Source of the DNA: Pseudanabaena sp. PCC 6802
GTDB lineage: Bacteria; Cyanobacteriota; Cyanobacteriia; Pseudanabaenales; Pseudanabaenaceae
Direction of reading: 5' to 3'
Length of the DNA: 64,000 nt
Assembly: GCF_000332175.1 (NCBI RefSeq)
Contig: NZ_KB235914.1
Coordinates: 193,966 to 257,965, forward strand
Both the position numbers and the translations under genes were made by a program. This document shows positions 54,255 to 63,780 of the stretch, piece after piece (positions within the stretch are counted from its first letter, which is position 1; each line of letters starts with the position of its first letter). The notes under the pieces were generated by a model. That model had not been told where the DNA came from and did not search any database. It saw only the letters and a list, made by a program, of their open reading frames with translations.

Positions 54255-56030
54255 ATGTCAAAAACTTCTAACGCTCCCGCACTCAAGATTATTCCTCTGG
54301 GTGGTTTGAAAGAAATTGGGAAAAATACGTGGGTGTTTGAGATTAACGATGAGATTATGCTCCTTGATGGTGGGCTGTCGTTCCCAGAAGATGGCATGCA
54401 TGGGGTGAATATCGTGCTGCCGGACATGACCTATCTGCGGCAAAATCGCCATAAGATTAAAGGCATGATCGTTACCCACGGACATGAAGACCATATCGGC
54501 GCGATCGCTTTTCACCTGAAGCAATTCGACATACCAGTTATCTACGGCCCTCGCCTGGCGATGGCTCTGTTAGAGGACAAATTGCGCGAAGCGGGCGTAC
54601 TGAATCGTACGGAATTGCGCCGCGTTGGCCCGCGCGATATGGTGCGGGTGGGGAATAGCTTCTTTGTGGAATTTATTCGCAACACTCACTCGATCGCCGA
54701 TAGTTTTACCGTAGCGATCAACAGCCCGGCAGGGTTAGTGATCCATTCCGGCGATTTCAAAATAGACCACACACCTGTTGATGGCGAATTCTTTGACTTC
54801 CAACGCCTCGCCGAACATGGCGAAAAAGGAGTGCTCTGCCTGATCAGCGACTCCACCAATGCCGAAATACCTGGAGTTACGCCATCAGAGCGAGCAGTCT
54901 ACCCCAACCTCGAACGCGCATTTGCCTCCGCCAAGGGCAGAGTAATTGTGACCACGTTTGCTTCGTCAGTGCATCGTGTCAACATGATTCTGGATATTGC
55001 CGAGAAGCAAGGCCGAGTTGTCGGTATTGTAGGGCGCTCCATGCTTAACGTGATCGCCCACGCTCGCACGTTAGGCTATATCAAGTGTCGCGATGAACTG
55101 CTCCAACCGCTGCAAAATCTGCGACATTACAACGAAAACCAGATTTTAATTCTGACGACGGGTTCGCAGGGCGAGCCGATGTCAGCCTTGACGCGCATGG
55201 CAAACGAGAGCCATCCTCAGCTAAAAATCCAACCCGGCGATACAGTAGTCTTCTCTGCCAATCCCATCCCTGGCAACACCATCTCGGTCGTGCGCACGAT
55301 TGACAAGTTGATGGCATTGGGAGCTACGGTCGTCTACGGCAAGGATAAAGGCATCCACGTTTCTGGTCATGGCGCGCAGGAAGATCAAAAACTGATGTTG
55401 GGCTTAACCAGACCGAAATTCTTTTTCCCCGCTCACGGCGAACTGCGCATGTTATTGCAACATAGCAGGATGGCACAGGCAATGGGCGTACCGCAAGACC
55501 ATGTCGTGATTGCGGAGAATGGCGATGTGGTTGAGGTCTGCCAGGATTATATTCGCATTGCCGATCGCGTTCCTGCAGGCATCGAACTGGTGGATTCCTC
55601 TCGCGAAGGTGTAGTAAATGGCGATGTCCTGCGCGATCGCCGTCAAATTGCTGGCGATGGAATTGTCACGATAGCGATCTCGGTTGGACTGGATGGCAAA
55701 TTATCGGCAGTACCGGATATTCAGCTTAATGGCGTAGTGCTGTCTATGGAACGCGCTGCCCTCTTTAACATGCTGAGCGAAACCGTTGAGAAAAGCCTGG
55801 AGCGGACCTGGCTGGAATTTGCCCGCAATACCCTGGAAATCGATTGGACGGGGCTGCGCTATCAACTGGAGCGCGATATCAGCAAGGCTTTACGTAATTA
55901 CACGCAAAGCCGACCCAAACTGGTTCTGTTACTCCAAACTCCAATCTTGTCTGGCGCTCCTATTGTATCTGCACCTGTAACTACCACTCCTGCGGCTGGC
56001 AAGCGCCGCCGTGCCGCTGCTGTATCTTAA
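54255..56030 (+). CDS. rnj: Ribonuclease J
   Basis: A 591-residue metallo-beta-lactamase nuclease. The zinc motif is VTHGHEDHIGAIAFHLKQF, with IPVIYGPRLAMALLEDKL, NTHSIADSFTVAINSPAG and HSGDFKIDHTPVDGEFFD. The beta-CASP part has DSTNAEIPGVTPSERAVYPN, STFASSVHRVN-like and SGHGAQEDQKLMLGLTRPKF, FPAHGELRMLLQHSRMAQ. C-terminal PAAGKRRRAAA is basic. RNase J does 5'-3' exonucleolysis and endonucleolytic RNA processing. The gene is the last of the asd-dapA-rnj series. Confidence 0.94.
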   Translation: MSKTSNAPALKIIPLGGLKEIGKNTWVFEINDEIMLLDGGLSFPEDGMHGVNIVLPDMTYLRQNRHKIKGMIVTHGHEDHIGAIAFHLKQFDIPVIYGPRLAMALLEDKLREAGVLNRTELRRVGPRDMVRVGNSFFVEFIRNTHSIADSFTVAINSPAGLVIHSGDFKIDHTPVDGEFFDFQRLAEHGEKGVLCLISDSTNAEIPGVTPSERAVYPNLERAFASAKGRVIVTTFASSVHRVNMILDIAEKQGRVVGIVGRSMLNVIAHARTLGYIKCRDELLQPLQNLRHYNENQILILTTGSQGEPMSALTRMANESHPQLKIQPGDTVVFSANPIPGNTISVVRTIDKLMALGATVVYGKDKGIHVSGHGAQEDQKLMLGLTRPKFFFPAHGELRMLLQHSRMAQAMGVPQDHVVIAENGDVVEVCQDYIRIADRVPAGIELVDSSREGVVNGDVLRDRRQIAGDGIVTIAISVGLDGKLSAVPDIQLNGVVLSMERAALFNMLSETVEKSLERTWLEFARNTLEIDWTGLRYQLERDISKALRNYTQSRPKLVLLLQTPILSGAPIVSAPVTTTPAAGKRRRAAAVS

Positions 56031-56034
56031 TCAT

Positions 56035-56146
56035 AGGACTTACGCATTGAATGCTGAGATTCAAGATCCCCCCTAGCTCCCCTTAAAAAGGGGAAATCCC
56101 AGCTCCCTTAAAGAGGGAGTTGGGATTTCTGTTTTGCGTAAGTCCT
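56035..56146. repeat. MITE-like element with AGGACTTACGCA inverted ends
   Basis: Left end AGGACTTACGCATTGAATGC, right end TTTTGCGTAAGTCCT, inverted over about 11 bases. The interior contains CTCCCTTAAAGAGGGAG and CCCCTTAAAAAGGGG hairpins. It lies five bases after the rnj stop and could serve as a terminator. Confidence 0.78.
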
Positions 56147-56487
56147 GTTGGTATTAGCTTCAGATAGGGATTTAGCTAGCGCGATCGCCTAGCGACCCAG
56201 AGTTCAGTAGATTCGAGCCATTCTGACTATGGCGTAACGATAAAATCATTAGGACTTGTAGAAAAGAAGTTGTTGACAGAAGGGATCGAAATTTTCCCCG
56301 TAACAGCTCCTACTGGTACAGTAGCTCTAATTTGATTGCTGGAGACAAATTCGCTAGGAGCATTCACTGTATCGCTGTTTGGGTCTGCGGGGTTAAATCC
56401 CGGAAAACTGACGAAGGAGGGATTCCCAGGGCTGAAATTCGTGCCTGAAATCGATAGCTTAATGCCAGTTGACCCACGAGTTGGCAA

Positions 56488-57622
56488 TATTGCCTTGGCA
56501 ATAAAATAGAATGCAATCTATAGAGCAGCATAAATAATAGATGGATGCTTAAAGTAACTCCTAATGTGGGCAGGCAATCTCTGCAATTTCTGCAGTTGAG
56601 ATAGCAATCTATGTTTTAATTGACCCAGGTTTCGCGTCAGAGGTTTGGCGTGAACTCCCTGTTTCACATCACCATTGAAATACTCTACTGGATTCAACTG
56701 CGGCGCATAGGAAGGCAAATAAAATAACTCGATCTCCTGGGAGTGCTGTTCTAACCATTGCTGCACGGGGCGCTCTCGATGGACGGGATGGCGATCCACG
56801 ATCCAAAACAGTTTGCTTGAACGCTTGTCAATCAACCGTTGCAGAAATTCAATAAATACTGGGGCTGTCAAGGTACAGGTGTAAAGCATAAATTGAATCG
56901 TGCCTTGATTACTGATGCTAGCAATGAAATTCAACCGTGTCCGCTCGCGTTTACTAGGACGAATTTCAGGGGGATGCCCCTTGGGTGCATAACCTCGCCC
57001 CCCATACTCATCAGAACTGAGTCCCGATTCATCTCCCCACTCGATTTCGGCACCTTCTGCTTGTGCCCGTTGCTCAATCGCGGGATATTCTTCCTGTAAC
57101 CAGTGTTTCACGGCAGCGGGGTCTTGCTCATAGGCACGTTCGATCGGCTTCTGGGGGCTGTAGCCCCATCGTTTGAGGTATTCCCCCACTGTGCGGATTG
57201 GCATCTCCACACCTAATTCTTGCTCGATTAAGGCTTTTACGGCTCGTCTACTCCACAAGGCGCTCTCGATCTGGTATTCCTCCGGGCTGTGTCCCCGCAG
57301 CATTGCTTCAATCGTTGTTTCCTCTGAGGCACTTAAACTGCGCCCTTCCCCTACCTCTCGTCCTCGTCGCTGCTGAAACAGGGCTGCTTCTCCGTAATCT
57401 TGATACGCCCACCACCACTCCGTAATCGTGTTACGATGAATCCCCAGGTACTCACTAATATCACATACTCGTTTCCCTTGTTCTCGCAACCGGATCGCTT
57501 GCTGTCGAAGGTAATTTTGCGTCTCTATCGATAGGTGTCGGCCATCTGGTTTATCCATGTCAAACCTCCTTGTGCCTTTACTTCTATTATCCTATGCTTT
57601 CTTTTTCATTGCCGGAGCAATA
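56488..57622 (-). mobile_element. IS630-type insertion sequence
   Basis: The 1131-base element (56490-57620) is flanked by TA on both sides (56488-56489 and 57621-57622), as expected of IS630/Tc1 target choice. Ends are imperfect inverted repeats: TATTGCCTTGGCAAT on the left against TATTGCTCCGGCAAT on the right, 22 of 28 positions equal. It carries a single transposase gene in a 1-ORF arrangement. The element sits inside a DUF4394 gene and has caused no deletion or extra duplication. Confidence 0.92.
56518..57558 (-). CDS. IS630 family transposase
   Basis: A 346-residue intact transposase. The N-terminal paired helix-turn-helix (RLREQGKRVCDISEYLGIHR, NTITEWWWAYQDYG) recognises the ends. The DDE catalytic core has the first Asp in GAEIEWGDESGLSSDEYG, the second in LFWIVDRHPVHRERPVQQW and the Glu in LNPVEYFNGDVKQG. 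The AQLNPVEYFN motif is typical of IS630. No frameshift or stop is seen, so it may still be active. Confidence 0.95.
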   Translation of the reverse strand: MDKPDGRHLSIETQNYLRQQAIRLREQGKRVCDISEYLGIHRNTITEWWWAYQDYGEAALFQQRRGREVGEGRSLSASEETTIEAMLRGHSPEEYQIESALWSRRAVKALIEQELGVEMPIRTVGEYLKRWGYSPQKPIERAYEQDPAAVKHWLQEEYPAIEQRAQAEGAEIEWGDESGLSSDEYGGRGYAPKGHPPEIRPSKRERTRLNFIASISNQGTIQFMLYTCTLTAPVFIEFLQRLIDKRSSKLFWIVDRHPVHRERPVQQWLEQHSQEIELFYLPSYAPQLNPVEYFNGDVKQGVHAKPLTRNLGQLKHRLLSQLQKLQRLPAHIRSYFKHPSIIYAAL

Positions 57623-59021
57623 ACCCTGTAATTGTGGGACCTACGATGAAGTTGTTAGCACTTGTTGCCGATCCAGCAGTAGTATTAACGGTCACGGGGC
57701 CGGTAGTTGCGTTCAGGGGCACCATCGCTGAAACTCTGGTGGAGCCATCACCAGTTAAGCCGACTAATGTAGCAGGCATTCCATTAAACAGTACGCTGGT
57801 GGTTCCAGAGAGATTAGTGCCCTGGATTGTGACCCAGAATCCACCTGGCAGAGCCGGTTGAGAAAATCCTGTAATTGTGGGTTGGTTGTTTTGTAATGGT
57901 GCAGTTGAGACTGCGACATCGAGCAAACTATCACCAGTAGCGCGGAGCAAGGGCGGTGTAATTCCAGGATTGAGCGGAGGTATGGCTGTAGCCGCACCCG
58001 TATCCAAATTGACACAGTATAGAGTCGATCCAGAGACAGCAACGGCATTGTTGACCAGATTTTGAGGATTAGTATAAATATCCATCCCTGCGACGGGGGC
58101 AAAGTTCACACCGAGAGAACCAATCGTTCGGTTGATGCCGTTTGCCGTCTGATTAGGCCCCGTAACAACCTGATTGGAACCGACCGTAGCTAGACTCTGG
58201 ATCGTCAGCACGTCCTTATCGGAGTCGATGTTGTACAGGACGGTTTGGGTAGCATTGGGAACGTTATTCGTGTAGGCTCCAGCAGTAATGTTGGGATCTA
58301 CACCTTCATTGCGATCGCCATCTGCATATACTAAACTTAGTTGCGGATTGGTAGCGCTGAGATCTACACCATTGGCATTGGCAACAGCTAAATTCTGGTC
58401 ATTACTGCCGATCAAGCGCAGAGCATTGACAACGGGATTGAAATCCATCAAAGATTGGAAACCCCCATCGAAGCTAGTTGGAAGGGTACTGACAAACTTA
58501 GTCGCACCGCTAGCGGGATCGATAATGTAGATAAGATCGGTATCCGTTATCCCATAGAGCAGGTTGTTGGCTGGGCGAAAGTCGATTCCCTCTAAATTCC
58601 CTTTAATGTCTGTTACTTGCACGGGATTCACAAATAGACCAAGACTGGGATTATAGGTGAATAGAGTATTGTTACTGTCGAGGGCTATAATAGGCTGGCT
58701 GACTGGCAAACTGGAGCAGGGGACTGGGAATGATGCCACCTGCGCAGAAGCAGAACCAACGTTAGCAATCAGGCTAACCAAACTGAAGAAGATTGCTGCA
58801 ACAAGCATTGATAACCGCTTGACAGCATTACAAAAAAAGATTCGCATCGGATAATCTCCTGGAAATTGCGTGTGAGTGCAGTTCTGGGCAGTAGAGCTTT
58901 GTTTTGGTGAACTCTTTGCATAGAACCTTGAGTGTAGTTTGTCTCAACCCACTGTTCATTTCCCAGTCCAAAATCTATTCAGTTTGTCTTTGTTGATGTT
59001 TAATTGATACTCAATTTGTAT

Positions 59022-61130
59022 TCAGCTAATTTCGCGCTGCCATAGCATATTTGTTACTCGTTCGATCCCAGTTTTAAGGTGGCGACGATAGGTACTGAAG
59101 GGTAAATCCAATAACTCCGCTGCCCGTTCCTGGGTAGGGGCAGGATGCAGGTATGTCCGATCTAAGGCGCGATATAGTTTTTCATCGCGAGGAGCAGATC
59201 GCAGCGATGCTATTATCTCTTCGATCGCAGATTGTAAAGTTGCGATACGTTGATTCATGTCTGTCTTATCTACAGTGTGCTCCACAATTAGCCGCGATCG
59301 CAGAAGAGGATTTTGCTGCAAGATATTGGGACTGCTCAGATGGCGGAGGGCGTGTTGTACGGCTTCGACAAACTCTGCCTGACTGAGAACTAATAAAGGT
59401 TCGCTGACGTGAGTTGTATTGGTAGCCTGGACTGAGGCGGCAATTTCCCTTTGGGCGAGTAACTCCTGCCAAGCTGCGGGTGAGAGGACGCGCCAGTCGT
59501 GTCCGTATGCGCCATAGCATTTCCCTCCCACAGTAAAGTCAGCCTCTGGCAACCTGGTTAGATCGGCATAGGCAAACATCGCTGCCCATGACTCCGGGTC
59601 AGCGCAGGGTAGAAAGGTAAATGCCAATCCTGATGTGTTTCGGTAGTATTGAACGAGATTGATAAATATGAGGCTTTGAGTTGGCGATACATTCTGGTAT
59701 GTATCTCGTGCCATCCAAAAACGAAATAAAGAAGCTCCTTCTCCCGATCGCAAAGGAGCGTGTTTGTGTAGGTATTCCCAAGCGGCGATCGCAGCGGGAT
59801 CGGCGCGCAGGTCAGATTCGCTTGCTTGATGCAGGGCGATCGCCATCACAAAGCCAGCAAGCTGCGGCTGTGCGTCGCGAAATACCATGACGCTATGTGG
59901 TTGTCGAGCTAGCCAATGTGCGGCAATGCTAGCAGATTCGCGCCCCTCATGCTGCTCCACCATGCGAATCAAAGCAGGAACGTCGCTCTCGCGCATGGTA
60001 TCAGTTTGCAAGCTTTTGTTCTCTTGCCAGGTAAAGCGGGGGCGAACGGCGGGATTATCGCGATGTAGAAAAATATAATCGAATAGCAAGCGATGTTGTT
60101 GTTGACCTTGAGTTTCCTGCAGGCGTTGCGTGTAATACGAACGAGCGCGTCGGTGTAGTTCCACATACCAGTCAGGATTTCGCCAGCGCAGATCTGCAAT
60201 CAGTACCTCTCGCACGACATCGTGAGGGAATATACCTTGCTGACCTGATTCGACAAAGGAGAGCGATCGCAACCAATTAAATAGCTTATGTACGTCCAGG
60301 AGTTCCAGCATCCGCGACAATAAGGCTTCTGTGGTGACTCTTACTAGAGCGCAAGCTTCTAAAGCCATGCGACGATCGGATGAAGGCAGATCCTGGACAA
60401 ATCGTTCCAGCAGAATTTTGACGATATCCGGCTCTACATCTGTTTGAAATTGGATGTCATGTCCTTGCTCGAATACATCAGCAACTAGAGATAGTGCCAG
60501 GGGATGACCGTGAGTAAATTCCAAGACAGACTGGTGTTGTAGTTCTGGAACATCTCGTTTCGTGAGATAGGCTTGACTTTCCTCTGGGCTGAGATTGCGC
60601 AATGGCACTACGCGCACGAGAGACTGCCAACCCGAATCGCTACGCCAGGCTGGCGCAGGCGCATGACGGCTAGCAATTACCACTAATACGTTTTCGGTTA
60701 GCTGTGGCAGGAAGGTTTCGCGTATCCAATCATCAAGCGGCTCTAAGGTTTCATAAGTATCGAGCAGGATAATAAGACAATCAGATCGATCTGCAAATGC
60801 CTGTAATGGCGAATCTGTTGGTTCTAATCCCAAGATCGTACGTAAGGAACTAAGGAAAGATTCGGGCGTAGGTTCGATATTGCGCGTATCTATATAGAGC
60901 GATCGGATTTGATGTTGCTCGCAGATACGACAAAACTGCTCCAGCAAGCTGGTTTTACCAACTCCACCAGGGCCAAATACATGTAGTACGTGGAAGGGTA
61001 GCTGAGGGGAATCCGCAGACTTAGACTTAAGGATCGCAGTTTGAAATAAATAAAGCTCAAACTTGCGGCCTACAAATCGACGCGATCGCTCAATAGTCAG
61101 ACGCTCTGCAAGAGATACAGACAGTGGCAT
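59022..61130 (-). CDS. STAND-type ATPase with GNAT-like middle and HTH-like C-terminus
   Basis: A 702-residue protein. An N-terminal ATPase carries the Walker A motif HVFGPGGVGKTSLLEQF and Walker B-like SDCLIILLDTYETLEPLDDW, as in STAND/AAA NTPases. Residues about 385-560 (ESDVPALIRMVEQHEGRESA, AGFVMAIALHQASESDL) resemble a GNAT acetyltransferase fold, and the last 60 residues (APTQERAAELLDLPFSTYRR followed by HLKTGIERVT) form a helix-turn-helix like sigma-70 region 4. The combination suggests a switchable transcription factor or a defence-type sensor. No effector gene adjoins. Confidence 0.78.
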   Translation of the reverse strand: MPLSVSLAERLTIERSRRFVGRKFELYLFQTAILKSKSADSPQLPFHVLHVFGPGGVGKTSLLEQFCRICEQHQIRSLYIDTRNIEPTPESFLSSLRTILGLEPTDSPLQAFADRSDCLIILLDTYETLEPLDDWIRETFLPQLTENVLVVIASRHAPAPAWRSDSGWQSLVRVVPLRNLSPEESQAYLTKRDVPELQHQSVLEFTHGHPLALSLVADVFEQGHDIQFQTDVEPDIVKILLERFVQDLPSSDRRMALEACALVRVTTEALLSRMLELLDVHKLFNWLRSLSFVESGQQGIFPHDVVREVLIADLRWRNPDWYVELHRRARSYYTQRLQETQGQQQHRLLFDYIFLHRDNPAVRPRFTWQENKSLQTDTMRESDVPALIRMVEQHEGRESASIAAHWLARQPHSVMVFRDAQPQLAGFVMAIALHQASESDLRADPAAIAAWEYLHKHAPLRSGEGASLFRFWMARDTYQNVSPTQSLIFINLVQYYRNTSGLAFTFLPCADPESWAAMFAYADLTRLPEADFTVGGKCYGAYGHDWRVLSPAAWQELLAQREIAASVQATNTTHVSEPLLVLSQAEFVEAVQHALRHLSSPNILQQNPLLRSRLIVEHTVDKTDMNQRIATLQSAIEEIIASLRSAPRDEKLYRALDRTYLHPAPTQERAAELLDLPFSTYRRHLKTGIERVTNMLWQREIS

Positions 61131-61358
61131 AGACAGTACCTCGCTGCTAAAAAGATAAACTGAGTTTTTAAAACGAGTTCAAAATTTAGAAGCCTTTTCT
61201 GGATGGGTATACGCTTGTCTATGCTGCTTGGATCTCTAAAGAACAAAATAATTTTTGACACGCTGTTGCGAGCCAGCAAGATCTGGCGATCGCGCCACAG
61301 TAAAGGCTTAAAACTCAAACCAGTTCAAACAGATTAATATTTACTTTCTCAGCTATCA

Positions 61359-62360
61359 TCAGGAAGTATAAATCAACCGATTCAATGGAATTCTCTCAAT
61401 ATTTATCTTCTGACTGTGCATATCACCATAAAGATCTAAGTAGCTTAGTTCTGTGGTAGATAACTTGCCTTTTTGCACTCCAGCGATCGCCGCATCAATT
61501 TCATCTCGGTTTCTCAGTCCCGTCAAACAAAGATCGACGCAATTTTGGCTTAAGGAGTAGCGATATAGATCGGGTACGGTGGGCTGCCAGCACTGTTTGG
61601 GCAGACCGTCAGGAGGATACCACAAAGCACCTGTATGCGATCCGGTAGATTTAAATGTCACAATCCCCGGTCGTTGAGGATCGCTCTCGTTTAAATGATG
61701 GAACACCTTGGCTTGGGCGGAGCGATGGGCGACATTATGTCTTACCATCACTACATCCAGCAAAGGGCTGTGCAACCACTGTTGAGCCAGATCGAGATCG
61801 TGGAAGGAAGCACCAATATAGCGAACTACCCCCATCCTTTTCATGCGTTCTGAGACACCAAACATCTGTTCGGCAATGCGATGAAATGTGGTATCCTTTC
61901 CTCTCATGCCGGGGACTAAATTCAAACAATCGCTCAATGCAGTACCATCATTACTGCCAATCCAGCCCCAAAAAAATATATCCACGTAATCGAGTCCCAG
62001 TTCTTTAAATTGGTCATAAAGTGCGGAAAAGGCAACTTCTGGACTCTTAATGTAAGTTACCGTAGCCAGTACGACTTTTTCTCGTACTGCCGAACCGCGC
62101 CCGCACAATTTTCTCAAGCCTTCTGCCATAGAGCTATAAATGAAGTGGTGCAAGTCGCTGGAGTAAAAGAAATAGTTAATACCTCGCTCAAAGGCATAGA
62201 GCGTGTCTTCACTTGAAATTCCAGCCCCACCACCTAAACCCAAACAACTGACATTTAAGTTGGTGCGACCGAGCGAGCGATAAAAAGGTAAATCCAATGC
62301 CGAGTGCTGGCATGCGGCATTGGTTGATGTTACTGCTTCCAGTGTTGATAATTTGGTCAT
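61359..62360 (-). CDS. Aldo/keto reductase-like protein with changed active-site residues
   Basis: A 333-residue TIM-barrel protein. The ATG at 62360 is chosen because the frame upstream of it runs through a repeat element at 62370-62478. SLGRTNLNVSCLGLGGG is the typical N-terminus and DLCLTGLRNRDEIDAAI the typical C-terminal NADPH region. The catalytic tetrad (Asp, Tyr, Lys, His) is not kept: where FFDTAxxYG is expected it reads FFYSSDLHHFIY, where ATK is expected ATV, and where the His strand is expected DIFFWGWIGS. It may be a non-reductase or a pseudoenzyme. It is on the same strand as the HopA1-family gene and 156 bases downstream of it. Confidence 0.82.
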   Translation of the reverse strand: MTKLSTLEAVTSTNAACQHSALDLPFYRSLGRTNLNVSCLGLGGGAGISSEDTLYAFERGINYFFYSSDLHHFIYSSMAEGLRKLCGRGSAVREKVVLATVTYIKSPEVAFSALYDQFKELGLDYVDIFFWGWIGSNDGTALSDCLNLVPGMRGKDTTFHRIAEQMFGVSERMKRMGVVRYIGASFHDLDLAQQWLHSPLLDVVMVRHNVAHRSAQAKVFHHLNESDPQRPGIVTFKSTGSHTGALWYPPDGLPKQCWQPTVPDLYRYSLSQNCVDLCLTGLRNRDEIDAAIAGVQKGKLSTTELSYLDLYGDMHSQKINIERIPLNRLIYTS

Positions 62361-62369
62361 CGTATGGAT

Positions 62370-62478
62370 TATAGCGGTTTTCAATTGAGAACGTTTTTTT
62401 TGGGGTGAAGGGGTGGAACCCCTTCTTGGGGGCAACGCCCCCAAACCTCCTACTCCTTCCGATCTGAAAACCGCTATA
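62370..62478. repeat. TATAGCGG-ended MITE-like element, short form
   Basis: A 109-base copy between the HopA1 gene and the aldo/keto gene. It starts TATAGCGGTTTTCAATTGAG and ends CTGAAAACCGCTATA, with GGGGTGGAACCCCTTC and GGGGGCAACGCCCCC inside. It supplies the upstream open frame of the aldo/keto gene, which argues against the longer start. Confidence 0.85.
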
Positions 62479-62515
62479 AGTGTAAATCGGATGGCAATGA
62501 CATTCAAGAGGAATT

Positions 62516-63649
62516 CTAATCGACTTCTAAAGGAGTGTAGATATCCTCCGAACTGGGGTTGAGGTAGGGTCGGTGTAAATCGATGCCAAGTTGAGAAAAT
62601 TGCTGGTAAATTGCTTCTAGACGGGCATTAGGAGACTCATCTCCATTAGCGCGAGCTTCTATCAAACCATTAGCGACAATTTGACAGCGATTCAAGCCAA
62701 AGCTTTCCTTATCGGCAAACTTGCGATCTGGCTCCTCAGCTAGAGCGAGGCCGGGTGCCAGGAACTTGGTAAATAGCGGGATATCATCCTTGAAATAAAT
62801 GCGATGTTCGTTATATACAGACTGAAGCACTTGACAGACACCAGGATAATTACTGCGCTCGAAGTAGAGTACGCCCGCATCGCAGCGATTGTAGTCAAAC
62901 GGGTTGTACAAAACCTTGAATGTAAATGAGATGTCGATCGCGTTAAGTTGTTGCGTCAAGCTTTGCATCATCGCGATCGCCCCTTCATCTGTCACGTTAA
63001 AGTAGACGCGCACGGTTTGGGGATAAGTATTAACGCCGCGATCGCTAGCTGCCATATAGAAGCCATTTTGCACTAAGTTGCGAGGCATCCGAATGGCTAC
63101 GATATCTCCGAGAGCAGTGCTTTGCTCGGTTGTAGGCAATCGATAAAATTTTGGTTCGGCGTTCGCACCAGTTGGCTCGATGTATAAAGTCAAACCATTC
63201 TTTTTGACAAACAGGCTACCATCGCTTTCTTGCCCGACAACCTGCCAACCAGGATCGAAATAGCCTTTTCCCTTGTTGCTGGCGTGCAGTCGGCTGAAAA
63301 ACTCCAGATCGACTCCTAAGTAGGTATTGTTTTTCTGATGTTTGTGCAACCATATATCGGGCATTTCCGTTTCTGGTGCCAGAACTGTTCTGGAATGTCC
63401 GTTATAGTAAATACCATAGAGGAAGCTTTGTAGTTGCGAGCTGAGATATTTATCCAAAAGATCTGGAGATACTGCCCTAATACTGGCAATAGCCTCTTCT
63501 GAGAGTTCTAGTGGTTTATAGTCTGGGTGGTGAATGCTGAGATCGGGTTTGATTTCGATTCTATTAACAATATCTTCAAGAGCATCGAACAGCTTTTCTT
63601 GCGCAAAGTCACTGGTTGGTTTTTTGAGAGAATTTAGAAGTAGCGTCAT
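62516..63649 (-). CDS. HopA1-family effector-like protein, possibly RiPP-related
   Basis: A 377-residue protein of the HopA1 family: LSSQLQSFLYGIYYNGHSRT, NTYLGVDLEFFSRLHASNKG and GYFDPGWQVVGQESDGSLFV, FYRLPTTEQSTALGDIVAIR, TVRVYFNVTDEGAIAMMQSL, FTFKVLYNPFDYNRCDAGVL and SFGLNRCQIVANGLIEARAN. The family is named after a type III effector of plant pathogens. In free-living bacteria its members are found with peptide-modification genes, including class V lanthipeptide enzymes, where they are proposed as lyases. It stands between an aldo/keto-like gene and another gene running off the window. A role in a RiPP pathway is inference. Confidence 0.85.
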   Translation of the reverse strand: MTLLLNSLKKPTSDFAQEKLFDALEDIVNRIEIKPDLSIHHPDYKPLELSEEAIASIRAVSPDLLDKYLSSQLQSFLYGIYYNGHSRTVLAPETEMPDIWLHKHQKNNTYLGVDLEFFSRLHASNKGKGYFDPGWQVVGQESDGSLFVKKNGLTLYIEPTGANAEPKFYRLPTTEQSTALGDIVAIRMPRNLVQNGFYMAASDRGVNTYPQTVRVYFNVTDEGAIAMMQSLTQQLNAIDISFTFKVLYNPFDYNRCDAGVLYFERSNYPGVCQVLQSVYNEHRIYFKDDIPLFTKFLAPGLALAEEPDRKFADKESFGLNRCQIVANGLIEARANGDESPNARLEAIYQQFSQLGIDLHRPYLNPSSEDIYTPLEVD

Positions 63650-63689
63650 AGATTTAATCGCAATAAATGTTGTTGCCGTAAAAATTCAT

Positions 63690-63758
63690 GGTAGGGGCAG
63701 GTTTTGTCCGTGCGATATCAGTAAAATCCCAAAACTCCTCGCCAAACCTGCCCTTACA
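63690..63758. repeat. Short element with GTAGGGGCAGGTTT inverted ends
   Basis: GTAGGGGCAGGTTTTGTCCG at the left and CCAAACCTGCCCTTAC at the right give inverted ends of about 14 bases with one or two mismatches. It lies in the gap upstream of the HopA1-family gene. Confidence 0.65.
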
Positions 63759-63780
63759 TATCGCCGATCGCCATTTGCAT

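Larger units (their letters stand above)
56227..58847 (-). pseudogene. DUF4394/TIG-domain secreted protein split by an IS630-type element
   Basis: The 5' part (57623-58847) encodes a signal peptide (LSMLVAAIFFSLVSLIANVG), a DUF4394 domain (QPIIALDSNNTLFTYNPSLG, GIDFRPANNLLYGITDTDLI) and a first IPT/TIG domain ending NNFIVGPTITGLL. The 3' part (56227-56487) continues PTRGSTGIKLSISGTNFSPG and ends DFIVTP. Joining the pieces after removing the element restores a frame of 496 codons and a second TIG domain. The 413-residue product now ends in LRQ supplied by the insert, and the 3' part has no start of its own. The native role is unknown (secreted or surface). Confidence 0.9.

Noticed and set aside
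62361..62507. N-terminal 49-codon extension of the aldo/keto gene
   Set aside because: It is made of the repeat at 62370-62478; the family N-terminus starts after the ATG at 62360.
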